This document shows positions 1-5,152 of a DNA stretch of 5,152 nucleotides, in pieces. The number at the start of each line of letters is the position of its first letter. The stretch's first letter is position 1. The translations under genes were made by a program, and so were the position numbers. The notes under the pieces are model-generated. The model made no database searches. It had not been told where the DNA came from and saw only the letters and a list, made by a program, of their open reading frames with translations. Source of the DNA: Actinomycetales bacterium (GTDB lineage: Bacteria > Actinomycetota > Actinomycetes > Mycobacteriales > Mycobacteriaceae); the NCBI GenBank assembly GCA_012841845.1, contig DUTZ01000127.1:1-5152 (forward strand), read 5' to 3'.

Positions 1-1
1 C

Positions 2-2395
2 CGCGGGGTCACGCCCCCGGAGGGGGCCGGGGCGGAGCACCTCGCCCCGGCCGCCGAGCCGGACGCCGAGGGCGCGGTCACGGGAACCCACGTGCTGCAC
101 GCCTCGGATGCCGACGACGAGGTGCGCGCCCTCGTGCGGTTCGTCCGGTCCCGGCTGGCCGAGGGCGTGCCCGGGCACCGGATCGGCGTCTACTACCCCT
201 CCCCCGACCCCTACCTGCGCCTGCTGCACCGGGCGTTCGCCGAGGCCGGGATCGCCGTGCACGGACCCGGCACGAGCGGGCTCGGGCACACCGCCGCCGG
301 CCGCTCCCTGGTGCGCCTGCTCCGGCTCGACGCCGAGGCGATGCCGCGTGGCGACCTGCTCTCGATCGTCGCCGAGGGGGCCCTCGTGGTGGATGACGGC
401 GAGGGTCGGCCCGTCTCCTCCCGACGCCTCGAGCTGCTCACCCGCACGCGCGTCCCCGTCATAGGCGGCGCCGACTGGGATCACCTCGCCGCCGTGGCCG
501 AGCGGCCCGCCGGGGAGGGCGCGCCGGGCGACGGGGAGCTCTCCGCCGCCGAGCGTCCGGCCGCCGTCGCGCTCCTCGGGCTCGTCTCTCGGGTCCGTGC
601 CGCCCTAGCCGGTGTCGATGGCGCCCCCTCGTGGTCCGCGCTGGCGGACGCTGTGGACCACCTGCTCACCTCCCTGTTCCGGGCGGGCCCCGACGTCGCG
701 GCACTGCGCGCGGTGGTGTCCTCCCTCGCCGAACTCGACGTGGTGGCCCCCGCGCTCACGCGGGAACGCGTCGTGGGCGCGGTCGTCTCCCGGCTCGACG
801 CCCTCACCGACCGGATCGGCGAGGAGGGCGTCGGCGTGGCCCTAGGGCCCATCGACGACGCCGTGGGCCGGGATCTCGACACGGTCTGCGTGGTGGGGAT
901 GGCCGAGGGTCTCCTGCCGGTCCTGCACCGTCCCGACCCGCTGCTGCCCGAGGGCGCCGTGGACCCCACCCCGGCGGAGCTCCTCGACGAGCGGTACCGC
1001 GTCCTCCAGTCCGCACTGGCCGCCGGGAACCGGCACCGCCTCTGCTCATTCCCGCGGGGCTCGCTGCGTGGCGGCGGCGACCGCATCCCCTCCCGCTGGC
1101 TGCTGCCCACCCTCTCCCGGCTCGCCGGCCGCCCGGTCCACGCGACGAAGTGGGAGGAGAGCGTCGACGGCTGCGCGGACGTCACCGCCGTGGACTCCTT
1201 CGTCGAGGGCGTCCTCGCCCCGCCTGCCGTGCTCGGCGGCGACCCCGCCACCCGCACCGAGTTGACGCTGCGCGCGTTGGCCGCGCACGGGTGGAGGCCG
1301 GGCCCGGGGGATCCCGCGCTGCTCGACCGCGCGCACGAGATGCGCCGCGATCGGCGCACCGGCGCCTTCACCCGGTTCACCGGCAACGTCGAGTCGGTCC
1401 GCGACCTCGTCACCGTCCTCGACGGCCCCGTCTCGCCCACCCGCCTCGAGGACTGGGCGCAGAGCCCCTACCTGTTCTTCCTGGCCACCGTGCTCCGCGT
1501 GCGGACCCTCGACGAACCGGCGGCGACGATCGAGATGGACCTGCTCGACTACGGCACCCTGGTCCACGCGATCCTCGAGGTCTACGTCGACGAGCGCGTC
1601 CGCGAGGGGCACGCGCCGAGCCGCGAACGGCTCGAGGAGATCCTCCGCGAGCAGTGCGCGGCGGCGGTCGCCGCGGCCCCGGGGCTGGTGGAGTCGCTGT
1701 GGCGACGCCGCGAGGAACTGCTGCGCGCCGAGCTCGACCGCTGGTACGCCGACGACCTCGCCGACCTCGACGCCGGCTGGACGCCCGCCGTCACCGAGGC
1801 GATGTTCGGGCGGGCCGACGCCGACGGGGTCACGGTCGAGGTGCCCTACCCCGTCCACACCGCGACCGGGGAGCGGTCGCTCCTGCTCAGCGGGTCCATC
1901 GACCGCATCGACACGCGGACCGGCGCCCAGCGGGTGACCGACTACAAGACCGGAGGTGCGCCCGGGAAGAACGAGCGCCCCCACGCCGACGACCCCACCC
2001 TCGCCGGCACCCGCTTCCAGCTCCCGCTCTACGCGGCGGCCGCCGAGGCCATCGCGGCGGCCCGCGGCGAGGACGTCCGGCCGGTCGCCGAGGTGCGGTA
2101 CTGGTACTGCACCGAGAAGGGCGGCTTCGAGTCGATCGCCCTGGCCGTCACCGAGGAGCTCCTCGAGAAGGTCCGCGCCGACGTCGGCCACCTCGTCGAT
2201 GCCATCGACCGCGGCTGGTTCCCGCTCAAGGGCGGGCGCGGCTCCGCCCGCGACCTCGCCGACCTCCTCGGCGGCGCCGACCTCGACCGTGCGTGGGAGC
2301 GCCTCTCCCGACACGAACCCGTGAACAGCCATCCCGCGTTCGCGGGCATCGTCGTCCCCGACCCCGACGTCACCCGATCCGAGGAGTCCGCGTGA
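2..2395 (+). CDS. AddB-like helicase-nuclease subunit, PD-(D/E)XK nuclease family (5'-truncated)
   Basis: Probable nuclease-bearing subunit of a two-subunit DNA double-strand-break resection enzyme, acting in the cytoplasm on chromosomal DNA ends. The frame is open to the left edge, so the GTG at 92 is internal rather than the start. Related proteins are roughly 1,000-1,100 residues, so about 250-300 N-terminal residues, including any Walker A motif, lie outside the window. Numbering from codon 92 as residue 1, positions 2-91 are an Ala/Pro/Glu/Gly-rich linker. Residues 1-80 resemble motor domain 2A (VPGHRIGVYYPSPDPY, then an AGI turn). Residues 260-276 (RDLDTVCVVGMAEGLLP) match the motif V region. 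Residues 299-340 match the motif VI region but lack a TRA-type arginine finger. From about 448 a RecB-type nuclease follows: GTLVHAILE (H492), SIDRID (D604), TDYKTG (D617, K619) and FQLPLY (Q643, Y647). The D-to-D spacing of 13 matches E. coli RecB. The cysteines expected for an Fe-S cluster are absent. The stop overlaps the next gene's GTG. Confidence 0.9.
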   Translation, partial: RGVTPPEGAGAEHLAPAAEPDAEGAVTGTHVLHASDADDEVRALVRFVRSRLAEGVPGHRIGVYYPSPDPYLRLLHRAFAEAGIAVHGPGTSGLGHTAAGRSLVRLLRLDAEAMPRGDLLSIVAEGALVVDDGEGRPVSSRRLELLTRTRVPVIGGADWDHLAAVAERPAGEGAPGDGELSAAERPAAVALLGLVSRVRAALAGVDGAPSWSALADAVDHLLTSLFRAGPDVAALRAVVSSLAELDVVAPALTRERVVGAVVSRLDALTDRIGEEGVGVALGPIDDAVGRDLDTVCVVGMAEGLLPVLHRPDPLLPEGAVDPTPAELLDERYRVLQSALAAGNRHRLCSFPRGSLRGGGDRIPSRWLLPTLSRLAGRPVHATKWEESVDGCADVTAVDSFVEGVLAPPAVLGGDPATRTELTLRALAAHGWRPGPGDPALLDRAHEMRRDRRTGAFTRFTGNVESVRDLVTVLDGPVSPTRLEDWAQSPYLFFLATVLRVRTLDEPAATIEMDLLDYGTLVHAILEVYVDERVREGHAPSRERLEEILREQCAAAVAAAPGLVESLWRRREELLRAELDRWYADDLADLDAGWTPAVTEAMFGRADADGVTVEVPYPVHTATGERSLLLSGSIDRIDTRTGAQRVTDYKTGGAPGKNERPHADDPTLAGTRFQLPLYAAAAEAIAAARGEDVRPVAEVRYWYCTEKGGFESIALAVTEELLEKVRADVGHLVDAIDRGWFPLKGGRGSARDLADLLGGADLDRAWERLSRHEPVNSHPAFAGIVVPDPDVTRSEESA
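1433..2340 (+). other. RecB-type PD-(D/E)XK nuclease domain within the AddB-like gene
   Basis: This segment opens with SPTRLEDW, the usual entry helix of AddB/RecB-family nuclease domains. It then carries the conserved His at 1565-1567, the metal-binding Asp at 1901-1903, the Asp and Lys of TDYKTG at 1940-1942 and 1946-1948, and the Gln of FQLPLY at 2018-2020. All catalytic positions known for this family are filled, so single-strand endonuclease activity is predicted. The position after LEDWAQ where relatives carry Cys before Pro is Ser (AGC, 1463-1465). The tail after the FPLKGG segment (2219 onward) has no cysteine up to the stop, although it keeps the DRAWERL stretch that usually follows the cysteine cluster. 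Domain edges are approximate. Confidence 0.85.
2381..2386 (+). promoter_or_regulatory. Shine-Dalgarno site GAGGAG for the AddA-like gene
   Basis: GAGGAG lies five bases before the GTG at 2392, an ideal spacing, and sits inside the last codons of the upstream gene. The GTG overlaps the upstream TGA (2393-2395) as GTGA. Ribosomes finishing the first protein can therefore restart directly on the second, which fits equal production of two subunits. This site decides the start of the downstream gene: the Q-motif and Walker A follow within 35 residues, as expected for the family. Confidence 0.8.
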
Positions 2396-5152
2396 GCCCC
2401 ACCCACACCCTCACCGACCAGGCCGCCCGGGACCGCGTCGACACCGATACCGGAAGCACCCTGTTCGTCGAAGCGGGGGCCGGCACCGGCAAGACCTACC
2501 ACCTGGTCCGCCGCCTGTCCCGGCTCGTCGTCGAGGACGGGGTGCCCATCGGTGAGATCGCCGCCATCACCTTCACCGAGAAGGCCGCCGCCGAACTGCG
2601 GGACCGGCTGCGCGTACGCCTCGTGGCGGAGGCCGCCGACGGCGACGACCGGGCCGCGCGGGCGCTCGCCGGACTCGACACCGCCGCGATCGGCACCCTG
2701 CACTCGTTCGCGCTGCGCCTGCTGGCGGAGAACCCCCTCGAGGCCGGCATCCCGCCCCGCGTCACCACCCAGCAGGACACGGCGGAGGCCGCCGCCCTCG
2801 AGGCGCTGTGGGACGACTGCACGGACCTGCTCTTCGGGCCCGGCCGCGAGGCGCACGACGGCGGGATCACCGCGCGTGCCGTCGACGAGATGCTCGACGC
2901 CGGCGTCGGCACCACCACCTTCCGCGAGGTCGTCGAGGCACTGCACGCCGACTGGGACCGCCTGCCCACCACGCCGCTGTTCACCGGCACCCTGCCCGGG
3001 ACCCCGGACGTCACGGACGCCGTCACCGCCGTCGGGTCGATCCTCGCCTGGCGCGACGCCTGCCAGGACGAGACGGACAAGTTCTACCTCCACCTCGAGT
3101 CCGTCGAACGCTGGCGGGACGACCTCGTCGCCGCCGTCGACCCGGGCACCGTGGCGGACGCCTCCGCGCCCACGTGGACCCAGCTGCTCGGCAAGCCGCC
3201 CGGCCCCTCGCGCTACGGACGCGGTGCGTCGTGGGGGGACAAGGCCACGCTCGACGGCGTCAAGACCGAGATCAAGGCCCTGCCCGCACTGTGCGACGAG
3301 ATCCTCGCGACGTTCTGGCGGCCGCGCATCGCCGTGGTCCTCGACGCGCTCGCACCCGTCGTGCTGCGCCACGCCGCAGACCGTCGCCGCCGCGGCACCC
3401 TGCAGTTCCACGACCAGCTCGTCCTCGCGCGCGAACTCCTGGGCAACGCCGAGGTACGCGAGCGCGTCCGCGCCCGCTACACCCGCGTCCTGCTCGACGA
3501 GTTCCAGGACACCGACCCCATCCAGCTCGACCTGGCCGAGCTCATCACCGTCGTCGCGGCCGACGAGGGCCCCGAGCCCGGTCGCCTGTTCACCGTCGGC
3601 GACCCCAAGCAGTCCATCTACCGCTTCCGCCGGGCGGACATCGCCACCTACCTCCGGGCGCAGACCGGCCCCGGCGTGGAGGTCGAGCGCCTGAGCACCA
3701 ACTTCCGCTGCACGCGCGGCGTGCTCGACTGGGTCAACAGGGTGTTCGCCGAGGTGTTGGTGCCCTCCGAGGGCGTGCAGCCCGAGTACCGGCCGCTCGA
3801 GCCGGCCCCCGGGCGCCCCGCCCACGATCCGGCGCACGGGCCGGCACCGTTCGTCTTCCGCAGCGACGAGGTGCCGCCGCACTGCCCCGCCGAGGCGAAC
3901 GACGACCACCGGCGCCACTGGTCCGAGGCCGCCGACGTCGCCCGCATCATCGCCACCGCCCTGCGGGAGGGCTGGACCCACGAGTCCAAGGACGGCACAC
4001 AGACGCCGCTGCGTCTCGGCGACATCGCGATCCTCCTGCCGTCCCGCGGCTCACTGCCGATGATCGAGACGTGCCTGGACCACGCCGGGATCGACTACCG
4101 CGCCGAGGCCTCCTCGATCGTCTACGGCACCCCCGAGATCCGCGACCTGCTCCTCGCGGTCCGGGCGGCGGCCACCACCGCCGACGAGGCCTCGATCGTC
4201 GGGGCGCTGCGCTCCCCGCTGTTCGGGTGCGGCGACGACGACCTCCTGCGCTGGCGCGCCGCCGGCGGCACCTGGGCGCCCGGCGCCCCCGCCCCCGAGG
4301 GCCTGGACGACTCCCCCGTCGCCGAGGGCATGCGCTACCTCGCCGACCTCTCCCGCGGCAGCCGTCGCCCGGGCGAACTGCTCGCGCGTCTCGTCGAGGA
4401 CCGGCTCGTCCTGGAATCCGTCGCCGAGTCGCCCCGCCGGCGCGACCTGTGGCGACGCATCCGCTTCGTGATCGAACACGCCTGGCAGTGGGAGGAGTCT
4501 GCCGACGACCCGGCGCGCGCCGACCTGCGCGACTACGCCGACTGGGCACTCTCCCTCACCGCCGAGGACGCGCGCGTCCCCGAGGCGGCGATCCCCGAGA
4601 TCGGCGTCGACGCCGTGCGGATCACCACCATCCACGCCTCCAAGGGGCTCGAGTACCCGATGGTCGTCCTCGCCGGCATGAGCCGGCGGTGGCCCGCAGA
4701 CCGGTCCCGGCTGCTGTGGACCGGCCCCGCGGACGGCGGCCCCGCCGTCCCCGCCGCCTCGTTCGGCGGGAAGCTGCGCGACCCGGCCTTCGACGCCGCC
4801 GCCGAGCTCGAGAAGCAGCACTCCCTCGCCGAGCGGATCAGGCTGCTCTACGTGGCCACCACCCGCGCCGAGAGCCGGCTCGCCGTCTCCGGATACGGGC
4901 ACGCGCTCACCAAGGACAAGAAAAAGCCCCTCTCCCTCTGGGGCTCCCTGCTCGGCACGGTCTCCGCCGAACCGGACGCCCCGCCGCTCCTGCCCTACGG
5001 CGAATCACTGCTCGGCGCGGCCGGCGCGCCGGTCGTCGACGTCCCCGACGCCGAGACGTGGGCCGCCCGGACCCGCGAGGTCGCCGCGCGCTCGGCCGAA
5101 CGCGCCGGCTGGTCCGCGACCCGGATCGTCCACCCCGAGGCCGCCGCGACCC
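2392..5152 (+). CDS. AddA/RecB-like UvrD-family ATP-dependent DNA helicase (3'-truncated)
   Basis: ATP-driven DNA-translocating motor subunit, expected to unwind DNA from double-strand breaks together with the AddB-like protein. Starting from GTG 2392, 920 codons are open with no stop before the right edge. All superfamily 1A motifs are present in order: Q-motif LTDQAAR (Q10), Walker A EAGAGTGKT (K34, T35), Ia ITFTEKAAAELRDR (59-72), Ib IGTLHSF (100-106), II LLDEFQDTD (D369, E370), III FTVGDPKQSIYRFR (400-413), IV STNFRCTRG (N437, R439), V ITTIHASKGLEY (744-755) and VI LLYVATTRAESRL (R825). The VEAGAGTGKT and ITFTEKAA wording is AddA/RecB-like. AdnB-type proteins instead begin with a TPEQ-type UvrD N-terminus. 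The last visible residues (GWSATRIVHPEA, 906-917) resemble the lead-in to a C-terminal nuclease domain, but the catalytic part would lie beyond the window. Relatives are about 1,050-1,200 residues. Nothing visible is missing or broken. Confidence 0.92.
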   Translation, partial: MSPTHTLTDQAARDRVDTDTGSTLFVEAGAGTGKTYHLVRRLSRLVVEDGVPIGEIAAITFTEKAAAELRDRLRVRLVAEAADGDDRAARALAGLDTAAIGTLHSFALRLLAENPLEAGIPPRVTTQQDTAEAAALEALWDDCTDLLFGPGREAHDGGITARAVDEMLDAGVGTTTFREVVEALHADWDRLPTTPLFTGTLPGTPDVTDAVTAVGSILAWRDACQDETDKFYLHLESVERWRDDLVAAVDPGTVADASAPTWTQLLGKPPGPSRYGRGASWGDKATLDGVKTEIKALPALCDEILATFWRPRIAVVLDALAPVVLRHAADRRRRGTLQFHDQLVLARELLGNAEVRERVRARYTRVLLDEFQDTDPIQLDLAELITVVAADEGPEPGRLFTVGDPKQSIYRFRRADIATYLRAQTGPGVEVERLSTNFRCTRGVLDWVNRVFAEVLVPSEGVQPEYRPLEPAPGRPAHDPAHGPAPFVFRSDEVPPHCPAEANDDHRRHWSEAADVARIIATALREGWTHESKDGTQTPLRLGDIAILLPSRGSLPMIETCLDHAGIDYRAEASSIVYGTPEIRDLLLAVRAAATTADEASIVGALRSPLFGCGDDDLLRWRAAGGTWAPGAPAPEGLDDSPVAEGMRYLADLSRGSRRPGELLARLVEDRLVLESVAESPRRRDLWRRIRFVIEHAWQWEESADDPARADLRDYADWALSLTAEDARVPEAAIPEIGVDAVRITTIHASKGLEYPMVVLAGMSRRWPADRSRLLWTGPADGGPAVPAASFGGKLRDPAFDAAAELEKQHSLAERIRLLYVATTRAESRLAVSGYGHALTKDKKKPLSLWGSLLGTVSAEPDAPPLLPYGESLLGAAGAPVVDVPDAETWAARTREVAARSAERAGWSATRIVHPEAAAT
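4918..4945 (-). terminator. Possible minus-strand terminator-like hairpin inside the AddA-like gene
   Basis: Positions 4925-4930 (AGCCCC) and 4940-4945 (GGGGCT) form a perfect six-base inverted repeat around a nine-base loop. Read on the minus strand, the hairpin is followed at once by TTTTTCTT, the shape of an intrinsic terminator. It could stop antisense transcription through the gene. The same bases encode a Lys-rich turn (KDKKKPLSLWG) of the helicase, so coding constraint and chance are an adequate alternative, and the stem is short. Confidence 0.2.

Noticed and set aside
92..94. GTG at 92 as the start of the upstream protein.
   Set aside because: The frame stays open to the window edge, no ribosome-binding site precedes it, and the protein would begin in the middle of a motor domain. 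It is an internal Val codon of a truncated gene.
838..849. A 12-base perfect palindrome containing the rare tetramer CTAG.
   Set aside because: It lies within codons for Val-Ala-Leu-Gly-Pro in a GC-rich gene, is isolated and unrepeated, and short GC palindromes are expected here by chance.
2152..2165. A 14-base perfect palindrome, CGAGGAGCTCCTCG.
   Set aside because: It arises from Glu-Glu-Leu-Leu-Glu codons (GAG and CTC are complementary), has no loop, and no partner sites are seen.
1046..2332. A 428-codon minus-strand open frame opposite the AddB-like gene.
   Set aside because: Composition-driven shadow of the nuclease gene. It has no motif, and it overlaps fully a domain with identified catalytic residues.
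2552..3694. A 380-codon plus-strand open frame overlapping the helicase in another frame.
   Set aside because: Pro/Ser/Arg/Thr-rich translation typical of a shifted GC-rich frame. The frame from 2392 carries all the helicase motifs continuously, so there is no frameshift.
2029..3981. A 650-codon open frame on the minus strand, spanning the junction of the two real genes.
   Set aside because: Its frame mirrors codon positions of the two plus-strand genes, whose homology is clear. Very high third-position GC makes long antisense frames common. Its product is Gly/Val/Glu/Arg-rich with no recognisable domain.
4051..4902. A 283-codon minus-strand open frame opposite the helicase gene.
   Set aside because: Low-complexity Gly/Val/Arg product lying opposite helicase motifs V and VI. 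It is a shadow of the real gene.
4919..4926. A possible programmed -1 frameshift site (AAGAAAAAG) next to the hairpin.
   Set aside because: The run is G AAA AAG, not the A AAA AAG heptamer. The stem abuts the run without the usual spacer, and the zero frame continues with family-like sequence.

Overview
The window is very GC-rich, with third codon positions almost all G or C. It uses GTG as a start codon and is packed with coding sequence on the plus strand. This composition, together with the style of the two proteins, points to a high-GC actinobacterium. I cannot name a genus; a Mycobacteriales-type or similar soil actinobacterium is a guess.

Layout: two large plus-strand genes fill the whole window, and both are cut by its edges. 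Positions 2-2395 hold the last 797 codons of an AddB-like protein: the second half of a helicase-like motor followed by a C-terminal RecB-type PD-(D/E)XK nuclease. Positions 2392-5152 hold the first 920 codons of an AddA/RecB-like superfamily 1A (UvrD-type) DNA helicase. All its motor motifs are visible, but its C-terminus lies beyond the window. The genes overlap by four bases (GTGA), with a GAGGAG ribosome-binding site just before the second start. They are therefore almost certainly co-transcribed and translationally coupled. No intergenic stretch, promoter, RNA gene, mobile element, repeat array or CRISPR is present.

How they work together: the pair has the organisation of heterodimeric double-strand-break resection machines (AddAB, and more distantly AdnAB and RecBCD). 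In these, an active translocating motor in the A/B-type subunit feeds DNA to one or two RecB-type nuclease domains, producing 3' single strands for RecA. Here the downstream protein supplies the obvious ATP-driven motor. The upstream protein supplies a nuclease whose catalytic residues (His, Asp, Asp-x-Lys, Gln) are all in place.

The most notable point is that the cysteines which usually clamp the AddB-type nuclease domain with an iron-sulfur cluster appear to be missing from the upstream protein, although its catalytic residues are intact. Otherwise this looks like an ordinary DNA-repair operon. I found no convincing evidence for a wholly new system.
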